Source: Orientallactaga sibirica (lineage: Eukaryota; Chordata; Mammalia; Rodentia; Dipodidae). Taken from it: 64,000 bases of DNA. The stretch covers positions 104,070,001 through 104,134,000 of the forward strand of contig JAEOAD010000001.1 in NCBI GenBank assembly GCA_036365145.1, written 5' to 3'. Of this stretch, positions 34,236-45,032 are shown in pieces; within the stretch, counting starts at the first letter, position 1, and each line of letters begins with the position of its first letter. The position numbers and the translations under genes were made by a program. The notes under the pieces were generated by a model. The model ran no database searches, was not told the origin of the DNA, and saw only the letters and a program-made list of their open reading frames with translations.

Positions 34236-34395
34236 GATGGCATGGCATTGTGGTATATACCTGTATTTCCAGAATTATGCGGCAGAGGCAGGAGGATGAC
34301 TGAAAATTTGGGGCCAGCCTGGTCTACAGAAGGAATTCTAAGTCAGCCAGGGCTGCATAGTAAAAGCCATCTCCAAAACATACAAACAAAAAAAC
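34236..34395 (+). mobile_element. B1-family SINE, diverged
   Basis: The ggatggcatggcattgtgg head and cagcctggtctacagaagga / gccagggctgcatagtaaaa body indicate an older B1. Confidence 0.75.
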
Positions 34396-34429
34396 AAGAA
34401 TGGTTAAAAGCTCCAATTTATAGAGAAGC

Positions 34430-34838
34430 TTCTCTTTTCAGATGGCAATGACCACTGGGATGATCCAAAAGGCAACATAGTGCTGAGAAGAAGGGATGGA
34501 GGAGTGCCCAGCACTGAAACACCTCTGTCACACCCTCCAAGGCTCAGGGATCATTGCAGAAGAGAGGGCGGATAGAATGGAAGAGCCAAAGGAAGGGTAT
34601 GACTCCTTACAATGCAACTGCTCAGACAGAAATTGGCCTTGATATCCATGACCTTGCTGTGCCTAGCAATACCTCCGCAAGACCCTCATAATAGAAGTAA
34701 AAGATGATGATATCAAATTAAAAGAGAGACTAATGGAGAGAGGGAGGGGATATGATGGAGAGTGGAGTTCTTAAGGGGAATGGGGGGAGGGGAGGGAATA
34801 CTATGCACCTTTTGTATGTAAGTATATTTTGTTGTCAA

Positions 34839-34881
<43 letters not shown>

Positions 34882-34885
34882 AGCT
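34430..34885 (+). mobile_element. 5'-truncated L1 (3' UTR) with (AATA)n tail
   Basis: The exact sense counterpart of the 29.6-kb tail: cagatggcaatgaccactgg, gcaacatagtgctgagaaga, gaaattggccttgatatcca, the G-rich polypurine block, then about 11 AATA units. Confidence 0.93.
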
Positions 34886-35051
34886 CCAATTTATCTGGTT
34901 CTTTCTCCGGTAGAATATAGAAAAAAAAAAATCCCAGTTTGTGGCCTTGATTTCTTGGATAACTACTCTACCCTCCAGCCCAAAGCAACCATGCACCAAG
35001 AACAAAATACAAAGCAGACTGTGGGCATCAGGCGGTGATAACAAAGATACA

Positions 35052-35425
35052 GGTGTGGGGATCTGAATGGATGTCCCCCAATAGATTCTGTTTTATTATA
35101 GCTTCTTAGATCTCCAGGTTGCCTGGCTGGAAGAGATGTCACTGTGGGTGCATCCAGCTCTAAGGTGTGGGGGTGGATTTGGAATTCCAGCCTAAGAGAC
35201 ACAGAATGCTCAAGCTCTGCCTGGATTCCTGGAGCGTGTTTGCTTGTGATAGTGGTGGTCGCGTTCCTTTCTGTCTTTGGACCTTTGAAAGGAGCCAGAT
35301 TCTTCTGCCATTATGGAATTTCCACTGCATCTGTAAGCTTCAAATAAATTCCATTCTTCTTGTAGACCATGCCTTGTTTGGAGGTTCATCCCAGCAACAT
35401 GAAACTGACTGTGACACAAGGAGAA
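35052..35425 (+). mobile_element. ORR1-like MaLR LTR
   Basis: ggggatctgaatggatgtcc start, a ctgcatctgtaagcttcaaa polyadenylation region, and gttcatcccagcaacatgaa end, parallel to the copy at 22,243. The 67-115-codon frames here are LTR translations. Confidence 0.75.
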
Positions 35426-36037
35426 AAAAACACAAATTGACTCTAAACACTGACCCAGCACCCCAATGTGGAGAGCATTTGCCAGACACCACACAGAAAG
35501 AGGAAGCCTGTTAGGTGTTATTTGGTCCACTGAGGGGATAAAGTTTGGGGGAACTTTTCCTGGGAAACAGGAAGAAGGTCTGCTCCCCTAGGTAGACCAG
35601 TGATAGGCCAGAGTAATGATTCTACCCAGTCTAGCTTGGTGAACTAGTGTGTTTGTTGGGGTTACTTACAGGAGCAGAGTCTAGCAGCCACATCCCTGAA
35701 ATCTCACCTCACTCAGCCTGGATGGTGACTTCCCCATAGAAGCGTACATGGAGCTACCCCTTCACTTAACCTTACATACTCTCGCTCCTCCCACAAGACT
35801 ACAAGACTACAAGACTACATGCAGCTGGGGCACTATTATAGATCACTGACAGGGAGGTTCAGGATGGAGTGGCAGAGATCTCAGATGAGGGTCCTTCTGT
35901 GAGGAAAGGTCAATAGGCCCCATCTTGAGGGTCTCTAGTAAGGAGTCACAGCTACTGGGATAAGGATGGGAATTTATCATTTATAACACAACTCGACAAC
36001 TCAAGTTCTGAGGATTGAGGGCAATTACAGAAAGGGC
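35426..36037. other. Unique-looking stretch, no gene recognised
   Basis: Contains a small caagacta triplication near 35,797-35,818. No gene or named repeat. Confidence 0.4.
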
Positions 36038-36245
36038 TGGGTTGGGGAGATGGCTCAGCAGTTAAAGGTGCTTGCTGTCAAAGCCCAATAGCCTGGGTTT
36101 GATACCCCAGTACCCATGTAAAGCCTGATGCACAAACTGGTGTACACACCTGGAGATCATTTGCAGTAGCAAGAGGCCCCAGTGTGCCCATCTTACATGC
36201 TTCCTATCCACCTCTCTCTGTCTCTCTTTCAAATAAATAACTAAA
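36038..36245 (+). mobile_element. B2-like SINE, short form
   Basis: Head gggttggggagatggctcag, body and tail as in other copies. A (GT)n tract of about 22 units (36,247-36,290) directly follows the A-rich tail. Confidence 0.88.
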
Positions 36246-36247
36246 TG

Positions 36248-36294
<47 letters not shown>

Positions 36295-36569
36295 TCTCTG
36301 AGGCTTCTTAAAGAGAGTATCACAGAAATTTGTAGAGGTTCTTTCACGCATTCACCTGAGTACTGGTCTGCACGAGAAAGGAGGTTAGAGAAGTAACACT
36401 GTCTGATTTCAGTCTTGTTACAGAGTTCTGGTAAGCAAGGCCATGCACTCAGCATGAAGATATACAAATACACCAATGAAACAAAGCAGAATTTTCAAAC
36501 AGTGTCACACATACGTGGACAACTGAGGTAAGTATCATCTCCACAAGAAATGATAGTGAAAGAATGGTG

Positions 36570-36935
36570 TGGCAGTTTACCTTCACACTGCTGGACAAAC
36601 ATCCAACCAGAAGCAGTTTATGGGAGAAAAGGGTTTATTTCCAGCTTACAGAATCCAGGGAAACCACCACCATTGATGACAGAAAAGCTGGCTCACTCCA
36701 TCATACATTAACATAGCAGAGAGAAAAAACAACAGCCAGCAAACAGACACAACCAGAGCTCAAAACTGACATTTTACAAACCTTAGGGCTAGACTACCAG
36801 ATCAGCCTCCATTGACATACCACTTTCCCATCCCAGCAGGGCTCCACCCACTGGAGACTCAGGTTGCAAGCTCAATCTTAATTGAAAAAAAAAAAATGCC
36901 TAAGTTTATGAGGCCATACACTCAAATCACCACAA
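36570..36935. mobile_element. LTR-like dispersed repeat
   Basis: ggcagtttaccttcacactg, gggtttatttccagcttaca, gggctccacccactggagac and a terminal gaggccatacactcaaatca place it in the same group as the copies near 4,576 and 48,372. Confidence 0.5.
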
Positions 36936-37107
36936 ACAGGATGTCTTTGTTTCATACGATGTGTAAAATTGACTAACAATAAGTATGGCACCTACACCTA
37001 TAAAATTTAAGGTGAAAACTATCCAAAATTTCTGGAAGAAAACATAGGAGAAAGCCTTAATGAATTTGGATTAAGAAGAAAGTTCATTTGGTACATAAAA
37101 TTGATAA

Positions 37108-37216
37108 ATTGACAGCCTGGATTCAAATCCCCAGTACCTATATATAGCCAGATGTACAGAGTGGCACAAGTGCCTGGGGTTCCTTTGCAGTGGTGGGAGG
37201 CCCTGGTGTACCCATA

Positions 37217-37251
<35 letters not shown>

Positions 37252-37308
37252 CATGTAGATCTCTTTCTCTCAGTCTCAAATAAATAAATAAAAATTTAAA
37301 AATAAAAA
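37108..37308 (+). mobile_element. B2-like SINE, 5'-truncated
   Basis: It lacks the head; it starts within the B-box region and retains the gtggcacaagtgcctggggt body, CT tract and AATAAA tail. Confidence 0.85.
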
Positions 37309-37544
37309 ATGAAAAGAAAGCCCACACACACTGGAAGAAAATATTTTCAAAGTATACTTTTCAAAGGAGACAGAATATATACATAGCCTTTACAAGTCAA
37401 TAATAGGAACCCAAACAACTCACTTCAAAAACAAGCAAAATATTTGAACAGACGCTTCACCAAAGAAGATATGCTAGTGGGGCATGGACACAAGAAAAGA
37501 CTCCTCCACATTACAGATCACAAGGAAAATTCAAGTAAGATTCA

Positions 37545-37757
37545 TGAGACACCAGGTGTGCCTGCTAACTTTTTGCTGCTATGACCAAATACCTAACAGA
37601 AGTTACATACAGGAGGAATTATGTACCTGGACTCATGGTTTCAGAGATGTTAGCACAACATGGTTGGGAGGGACATGGTACAACAGAGCATTTCATGTCA
37701 TGGGGGACCAGGAATTAGAGAACAGACAACATCTGTTGGCTTTTCCTTCCTTCCTTC

Positions 37758-37804
<47 letters not shown>

Positions 37805-37883
37805 TTGAGGACATGGTACAACAGAGCATTTCATGTCATGGGGGACCAGGAATTAGAGAACAGACAACATCTGGTGGCCTTTC

Positions 37884-37934
<51 letters not shown>

Positions 37935-38290
37935 TTTTATTCTTCTGGAAACCCATATCATAGGATTATGCCACTCAAGCTTAGGGTCTTCCATCATCTA
38001 AAGCCTTTCTGGAAACACCCTCAGAGAAACATGCAGAGGTGTATTCTTCTAGGCACTTCTAAGTCCAATCACCATGACAATAAGTTTAACCTTCACACTG
38101 AGTATGCCTATTAAAGGAGCTAAAGTTAAATAGATCACTTGTTTCAACAGGAAGGAGCAGAGGAGCTACAGCTCCTGTACACTGTGAGGATTCCGGAGCC
38201 TCCTCCACCAAACTTTCTCCACCAAGATGCACTGAAACCTGACCCAAAACAAGCCATTCTTCTCAAGGTGCCACAGCAATAAGAAAAGCA
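37545..38290. mobile_element. LTR-like repeat containing a tandem duplication
   Basis: It starts ccaggtgtgcctgctaactt and carries cagaggagctacagctcctg. It belongs with the copies at 4,576 and 48,372. A 138-bp unit inside it is duplicated (see 37,671-37,946). Confidence 0.5.
37671..37946. repeat. 138-bp tandem duplication with (CTTT)n
   Basis: The block ggacatggtacaacagagca to agacaacatctg (about 65 bp), followed by a CTTT microsatellite, occurs twice with an offset of 138 bp. The non-microsatellite parts differ at only a couple of positions. Confidence 0.97.
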
Positions 38291-38294
38291 ACAG

Positions 38295-38585
38295 TGTTCA
38301 CGGTTTTCAGGAGGTGTTCAAGTCATGGAGATGGGGCTCTCATGAACGGGATTAATGTCTTACACAAAACAACTGAAGGCAATCCCCTCATCCTTCTTCC
38401 ATGTGAAGACACACCCACGAGGTGTCTTTATTGGACCAGAAAGCAGGCCCTCACCAGAGTGCAAACACGCTGAGGCTTTGGTCTTGGCCTTGCCACCTGC
38501 CGGAACTTTGGAAAATAAATCGCTGCTGTTTAAGCAGCCCAGTATGTGGCATTTTGTAATAACGGCCAGAGTGAACTAAGATATA
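38295..38585 (+). mobile_element. MLT1-type MaLR LTR
   Basis: Landmarks in order: cttccatgtgaagacacacc, ggaccagaaagcaggccctc, ttggccttgccacctgccgg, aaataaatcgctgctgttta and a taacggccagagtgaactaa end. This is the ancient MLT1 layout. The 74-codon frame at 38,355 is part of it. Confidence 0.85.
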
Positions 38586-39975
38586 GCAGAACTCAATAAC
38601 AATTATTCTCTGTTTAAGAAAAAAAAAATAGAGAGCAAAGAGATTAACCCCAAGATAATGAAGATGAATCCTAGGAAACAGTAGAGGAAGGTGTCCATCA
38701 AGGCAGGAAGTATGGAGCAAGAGCATTCATGATCACAATGCTGAGGTGTAAAGATACAAGACTGCAAGGGCCGAAATGAAGCTACAGGATTAGGTCACAA
38801 TAAAAGAGCAAGATCTGTCCACTATGAAGATCAGACATGTGTCCGAGAGAGAGGCAGAGGTAGGAAGGTCAGTGCAAATTCAAGGCCAGCATGGGACTAC
38901 AGAGTGAGTTCCAGGTCATCCTGGGATAAGGTGAGACCCTACCTTGAATAGACCCCAAAATAAAAAATAAATAAATAAATAAAAACTTGGCTTCCAAGTG
39001 TTCTTCCCTCACCAGAAATATTGAGCCAAGACATGTGCTAATATCTCAACAAAATTGACTTTGAAACTAATAAATATATATTTTTAATGTACTGATCCTT
39101 CCATTAAACCAGTAAAACAGACCTTATAAACGCCTCCAGAGAGCCTGTCTCCCCAAGATGAGAGCTCTTCCCCTCCAAAGGAAGAAACAAAAGTATTGAG
39201 ATGAACTTGGTTCTGTATTTTCATCTCTAGATGAAGAGAATGTTTGTAAGATTGCCCTCAGAAATGCTCCTATTAGTGTATCAAGAATATAAAATCAAAA
39301 AGAAACCACTTCTTGGTTCCTCAAATGTCATCCTGGTCTTTCCTCCAGGGGTCACATCCACAGAGCTTGATCCAGGATCGACCTGTTTTGTCAACTACTT
39401 AAAACAGGATAAATCATTAGTTCTCTGGTGCCAGAAATAACTAATGGCTGCTAGTTATCCACTCATCAGCCTGGGGCTTGGGAAACAGTACAGGAGGAGC
39501 TGATCAATATTTCATGGTATTAAAGTAGAAAATAAATAGGATTTAGCTTAAAAACCCTCCTGACTAATGCGTGTCTTGCAGTTGGGAATTTTCACTTATC
39601 ACATGTTTGAGAAAAAATATTGATTCATCTGTGGAAAGCAGGCAAGAACAAATTGCAGGAGTCTCTCCTAACTCTCAGCCATGTGTGCTCCTAACACCAA
39701 CACCCACACTGTCTTGCAGCCCTGTGGGGTCCTCTCCACGTCCCCTAGTAACCAATAAGCCCCTGTCTACAACACGATCTCCAAGACTCGGCTATTGCTT
39801 TTCCTTCCCCAGAGGTTCATGGTGACCTGTGCACAAGCACATTAGGGTTCTCTCCAGGGAACGCCCCAGCATAAATGTGCCATTCTTCCAAATTACACCA
39901 TTCTCAGAGCCACCCCCTACACCATCCCCCGGCCAAGCCTTTGCCTTAATTAAGAAAGATCTCTTCTTACACATC
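38586..39975. other. Mostly unique-looking stretch with one diverged B1
   Basis: A diverged B1 occupies about 38,850-38,985 (gaggcagaggtaggaaggtc, gagttccaggtcatcctggg). The rest has frames of 60-84 codons with no recognisable family. Confidence 0.5.
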
Positions 39976-40002
39976 TTTTTTTTTTTTCTTTTAGAAAGTA
40001 GC

Positions 40003-40008
40003 TTTATT
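40003..40008 (-). promoter_or_regulatory. AATAAA polyadenylation signal (candidate)
   Basis: AATAAA on the minus strand, 15 bases before an A12 run (39,976-39,987), with gatgtgt beyond it. Confidence 0.45.
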
Positions 40009-40419
40009 CATCATTAATTTTTCTTCCTTATTATGCTTTGACAGCTTCGTAACTTTTACACTAAAAGTGTAATGTAATTTAAATAAAGGTGAAGAGTGAC
40101 ATTTCTAAGAAAGCAAGTGCTGTTTGGGGACAGCAATGTGAATTTTCAAAGGTTATCGCTTCAGAGAACACCCTTTGAGCACAGGATGTTCAGTAGTGTG
40201 AAGCTTAGCGTAAGGACAGTCTACACACCAGCGATTTTCCTTTAGTTTAAAGACCTTCAAGAACCTTGTATGTGAGAGCTTAGCTACACTTCCAGCTCCG
40301 CTCTCCACCGGCTCCCCGACAGTAAAGCACAAGCCAGGGCCGCCTGAAAAGCTGACAATCTCTCACTCTCCAAGTACCACTGCAAGTAAGAGAAGTCTTT
40401 TTCTTGGCTTTTTGTTTCT

Positions 40420-40622
40420 TTTTAAAAAATATTTTATTTATTTTATTTTATTTATCTGAGAGAGAGAGAGAGAGAGGCAGATGGAGAAGAATGGGCGCCA
40501 GGGCCTTCATCCACTGCAAATGAACACCTTGTGCATCTGGCTTACATGAGTCCTGGGGAATCGAACCTGGGTCCTTTGGCTTTACAGGCAAATGCCTTAA
40601 CCATTAAGCCATCTCTCCAGCC
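40420..40622 (-). mobile_element. B2-like SINE, short form
   Basis: TTTA-rich tail, GA tract, then antisense body, B box gggaatcgaacctgggtcct and head aagccatctctccagccc. A (CTTT)n tract (40,624-40,668) follows. Confidence 0.93.
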
Positions 40623-40623
40623 C

Positions 40624-40667
<44 letters not shown>

Positions 40668-40674
40668 TTTTTTT

Positions 40675-40985
40675 TGAAGTTTGATACAAGATCCCTTGTA
40701 GCCCAGGCAGGCCTTGAACTCCCTATGTATTTCCTCCTGCCTCTACCTCTACAGGCATGCTCATTTTTTTTAATAAATATATATTTTTTATTTATATTAT
40801 TCTGATTTTACATTCATAGTATTGGTTCCATTGTCCTCCTCCCCATCTTCCCACTTTCAAAGGGGCCCTCATTAATGGGGAATGTGGATGCTCTTTTATG
40901 CTCAATTTATGCAGCCTTGGGGATCAAACCCAGGGCTTGGTACATGCTAGTGGAGCACTCTATCAACTGAGCCACATCACACTCC
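40675..40985 (-). mobile_element. B1/ID-related SINE split by another insertion
   Basis: Left part agcccaggcaggccttgaac, right part ggatcaaacccagggcttgg and ctatcaactgagccacatc. The insertion between them (about 40,768-40,890) is the unassigned element shared with 30,101-30,294. Confidence 0.6.
40768..40890 (-). mobile_element. Short unassigned retroelement copy
   Basis: T-rich left end, then tattattctgattttacatt and ggttccattgtcctcctccc. It is truncated on the right relative to 30,101-30,294, consistent with 5' truncation of a minus-strand retroelement. Confidence 0.6.
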
Positions 40986-41754
40986 CAGGATTTGCATTTC
41001 TTAAGGACACACCTAGCTCACAGGTGTTTTTAACTTTTAGCCTCACATTACAGCAGCATCTGTGAAGGAGACACTGATTGTAACCCTTACGGATATTGTC
41101 ACCAAGAAGACCTTTCCTTTCAGTATATCAGACCATAATGATGGATTAAATAGTCCATAAATCAAAATTAAATAAGTCAGGCATAGCCCATTTCACAAGC
41201 ACAGTGTTTCAAGTACCTTCTAGAAACACTTGTCTCTGAACTGTAGCCAGCTGGCAAGCCATTACAAAAGGGAGAAGACTAGACTGGAGGAGAGACAAAA
41301 CCGCAATCAACTGGATGGCATAATGTTTCTTAATTTTAGCTTTCATAAAAGCTAACCATCCTGTATCATTTAAATAGCCAGGAGTCAGGGGTGGGATGAG
41401 CAAAGCTGTGCACATGAAAAGGGAACAACTCCACTAGTGCACAGACTTCTTAACGGAAACACATTTTCAGGAGATTTTCTGTGGTAACAATCCAAAGCAG
41501 GTTAGATGCAAAGGGAACTCAGAGGCTCTCCTCAAAGCCATACGCATGAATTCTAAAAGGTGAATGGCTTGGAAAATGCATTCCCGGCCAGGCCGCTGCG
41601 CCTCTCTCTCCCTGTTGGGAGGTCACTGGAGTCCTCATGCTTCTGCCGCCAGAGCCCGCTGGCCTTCAGCACAGCCCTCCTCAACTTAGCCTTGTGTTTC
41701 TGCAGGAAAAGCAAATATTACGTCCAGATACCATAAGAGCACTAGAGAAAACAA

Positions 41755-42060
41755 ATGCTATCTCAAGAACATGTAAAATCAAAGTTAGTGTATCAAGTTA
41801 AAGATCAATATCCGACCACTGTAAAAATTCAACCGGATTCCCCTGCTGCCCCAGAAATGAAAACCTTCAAATTTCCTGGAAAGAGTTTGACAAATGAACA
41901 GGCAGCAGCTGGACACCCATCCGTTCCCTTCACTAATGGATTGTTCAAGAGAGAAGCAGAAGAACACGACGATTACAGCTTAATCATCGGTGCTATCGTG
42001 GATACCAAATCTCTCAGCTTGCCCTTTCCTCAGTGCGAACGTGAATTGATTTGTCTGTAA
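41755..42060 (+). other. Unassigned 101-codon open frame
   Basis: It reads MLSQEHVKSKLVYQVKDQYP and ends FPQCERELICL. It is the most protein-like frame outside retroelements (mixed composition, charged segments, no low complexity), but I recognise no family. A stop lies four codons upstream, so it is not an obvious downstream exon piece. It may be chance or a relic. Confidence 0.15.
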
Positions 42061-42745
42061 CATGGAAAAGGTTGGCCATTTCTGTCCCACTGGGGAACAT
42101 TACATCTGCTCGCGGACTAGCCACTTTCTGCAGAAGCGTGTCCCTGTGAGCTGAGAATCAGTTGTCTGCTCTGACAGTCAGGAGGCTTTCCACGGCTGAG
42201 TGCCAGCAGTGATGCCTGACGGGAGGAATGTCTCCAGAGACATCTGGATCGGCTCTAGAGACCGGAGCTCTCCCAGGTTCACACGATCAGTTCCACATGC
42301 TGGTTTCAGCTCTCCCGCTAAGACCAGTTGGTTTTGGTTTGCACACCCTGATTTGGGGCAGTTCAGATTAAAGAACTGGGATCAGATTCTGCCATAGCTG
42401 GTGACACACGCTCTCCCATGCACTGACACCAAGGCCATCTGATGCCCACATGAACTATGAGAAGCAAGATGCACCAAAGCAAACAGAGCCTGGGGTCTGC
42501 AAGTGGCTTGAGCAATGACCCTGAGCAGTGTAGGACCTTCTCTGCACCTCTGCACAGAGGACTTTGTCTTTCATTTAGCTTCTACTAGACTTGGTTATGC
42601 CTGAGGCCCGTCTCTGTTCTCAGTTTACCTGGAAATTTCCAAGGAAAAGGATAAGGTATACTGAAAGATATTCAAATGTGAGTTAAGGAACAAGTTTCTA
42701 ATTTTTCCACCAGGAAAAAAATTATATATATATACATATGTATAT

Positions 42746-42786
<41 letters not shown>

Positions 42787-42945
42787 GTTTTATGTTTTCA
42801 GTTTCCAGTAACCCAAGACAAGATGATTCCTGACTAATACCAGGCACTATGGTGAATCTTGAGGACTCAAAAGAATGTTCAGTGTTTGAACCTTTCTCTG
42901 TCTCAGGATTTCACCACATTTACGATACTTCATTTTTCAGAGGCT
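42061..42945. other. No gene recognised; TA/TG microsatellite
   Basis: A compound TATA/TGTG tract lies at about 42,722-42,786. The rest has no recognised feature. Confidence 0.45.
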
Positions 42946-43105
42946 TTATCTTTTGTTCATTATGTGTGCATGCATGTGTGAATGTATACAAGGTGTGTTT
43001 ATTAATGTGTGCATGCCATGGTACACATGTGGAGTCCTGAGGACAACCTCGGGGTGTTTGCCCTCTCCTGCCACATTGCCTGAGACAGGTCTCCCTTGTT
43101 TAGGT
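42946..43105 (-). mobile_element. B4 SINE, partial
   Basis: TG/ATGCATG-rich tail, then acatgtggagtcctgaggac and gacaggtctcccttg. It is truncated before the ID head. Confidence 0.6.
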
Positions 43106-43865
43106 TGTTGCATGCGGGCTAACAACTTTATCTTTGGAAGCGGAAATGTACAATTAGCAGATTAGCATTCTGCTGCTGAAATTTGCACTTATCTGGATTA
43201 GTCTCTAGTCCTGTGGGAAGGAATCCAAGGAGGAAAACAGAGAGTACCATGCCACACACTCCCAAGTCCCTATGAGGCCCCACAGATACATTGGCCGCAC
43301 CACTGAGACCACATACATGTCTATGAAGCCAGATGGCTGTGCAGGGTGGCCAAGGACAGACAGATGGTGGCAGCAAAGAAGAGCACCTCACACCTGTGAG
43401 ATTGCCAAGTGACAAAGTTGCAAAGCCAAATTAGGCCCAGGTCTAGGGCGGGAGAGTAGCCTTGCACCAGAGCCAGGCTTGATGCAAAGAGACCAAGTCT
43501 AGAAATATGGTATGATAGCTCATGAACAGAGGTGGGTGCTCATGCCCACTTGCAGGTGGGGTTTCAGCAGCCTGGTGCATGGGTCAACCTGGCCAAAAGA
43601 CTCAAGGTCAACAAAGGAACAGCATGCTTGGATTTAGGAGACAGAAAAGAAAGAGAAAAAGCAAGGGACACCAGAGGAAGAAAGACGTCAGAACAGGATA
43701 ATACAAGACAAAGCCAGAGAACATGGCTAGGAATGCAGACCTGGGGTTGAATTGGTATTTCTCCCTCCTCATTGTGGAACCTTTCCTTTTTTCTCTCTCT
43801 TTTTCTTTCTTTTCTCTTTTCCTTTCTTCTCTTTTTATACCTCTTTCTTTATGGCATTCTTTCTC
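43106..43865. other. No gene recognised
   Basis: Pyrimidine-rich patch at 43,780-43,870. Frames of 72-113 codons are low complexity or featureless. Confidence 0.4.
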
Positions 43866-44236
43866 CCTTTTTTTGGCATGTGCATATATGTAGTCAGTGG
43901 TGTATGTGTGTGTGTGTGTGTGTATACACATGCATGTGTAGATATACATGCCTCAGACATACACATGCAGGGGTCAGAGGAGAACATCAGGAATCCCCTT
44001 CCATCACTCATCTGCGTGTTTCCTTGAGACAAAAAGTCTCTCACTGATTCAGAGGTTTATCAGTTTTCAAAGCTCCAACCATTGTCTGCTCTCTGCTCCC
44101 ACAGGACTGACATTTGTTACAGACATTTGTGTCCACACCTAGCTTTTATATGGATAATGAGGAATCTCAGGTGTCCCTCAGGCCCTCATGCTTGTGTAGA
44201 AAGTGCTCCTATGTGCTCAGCCATCTCTCCAGCTCC
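43866..44236 (-). mobile_element. B4 SINE
   Basis: TG-rich tail (43,900-43,935), then ggggtcagaggagaacatca, ccttgagacaaaaagtctct, caggccctcatgcttgtgta and head gctcagccatctctccagct. Confidence 0.8.
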
Positions 44237-44719
44237 TCTCTTTTCTTTCCTCTTTTCCTCTTCTCTCTCTCTCAGATGCTTTTAATATTCCTGATAAGGT
44301 TTATTTCACATATCATAAAATGCATCTGTTTCCAATACACCCACCAATGACTTTTCAGCTTAGCAAGTAGCTCATCCATCATCACAAATCAGTTCTGGGA
44401 CATTTTAATCCCTCTGATGAGAACCCCCCTGACCATTTGTAGTTAATTCCCATTCCTATCCTCAGCTCCAGACAATCACTCATCAAGTTTCTGTCCACAA
44501 ATTTGCTATTTATGGATACTTTGAATAAAACGAATAATAAAACATGAAGTTGCCTGTGTCCTGCTCCTGTTGTTTACCATTAGGCCTTGAGACACATTCA
44601 TGGCAATGCGGACATCAACAGTGTACTCTGTTACTGCTGGACAGTAATCCATGATGGGGCTATAAGACTTAAGTCTCCGTTTCCTCCCCTGTAGCATAAA
44701 GAAAAGAGGTGCCCAGCCA
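44237..44719. other. No gene recognised; possible old repeat
   Basis: 44,300-44,660 carries phrases common in old LINE-type repeats (atcataaaatgcatctg, gtttctgtccacaaatttgc), but I cannot name a family. Confidence 0.3.
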
Positions 44720-45014
44720 GGGCTGGAGAGATGGCTTAGGGGTTAAGGCACCTGCCTCCTAAGCCTAAGAACACTAGTTCCAATCTCTAGCGGTTCCAAT
44801 CTCCAGGTCCCACGTTTAGCCAGATGCAAAGTGACACAAGGGCGCAAAGCCGCACTTGACCACAAGGGGGCGCACATATGTGGATTTTGTTTGCAGCAGC
44901 TGAGACACTGCTGGCGCGCCCATCTCTGTTTTCCTCTCCCCCCCTCTCTCTCTGTCACTCTCTGTGTCTCTCTCCAAAAAAAATAACAATAATAATAATA
45001 ATAAATTTTTTAAA
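44720..45014 (+). mobile_element. B2-like SINE, long form, duplicated B box
   Basis: Head agggctggagagatggctta, tandem ggttccaatctctag/ggttccaatctccag, full body, CT tract, AATAATAAT tail. Flanked by gaRgtgcccagcca duplications at about 44,706 and 45,019. Confidence 0.95.
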
Positions 45015-45032
45015 AAAGAAGTGCCCAGCCAA

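Larger units (their letters stand above)
39976..41699 (-). other. Candidate 3'-terminal exon or 3' retrocopy
   Basis: On the minus strand a pyrimidine-rich acceptor (tgcttttcctgcag) ends at 41,700, with an in-frame stop just upstream in the putative intron. The open frame from 41,699 runs 48 codons to a TAG at 41,553-41,555. It reads KHKAKLRRAVLKASGLWRQK and ends NAFSKPFTF; I do not recognise the protein. About 1.55 kb of UTR-like sequence follows, containing a B2-like SINE and other repeats, to an AATAAA at 40,003-40,008. A12 begins 15 bases after that signal, which equally fits a retrocopied poly-A tail; a TGTGT element lies downstream, which fits a real poly-A site. Confidence 0.3.

Noticed and set aside
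37484..38001. 159- and 113-codon frames with repeated FLSFFLSF segments resembling membrane helices
   Set aside because: Produced by CTTT microsatellites inside a tandem duplication.
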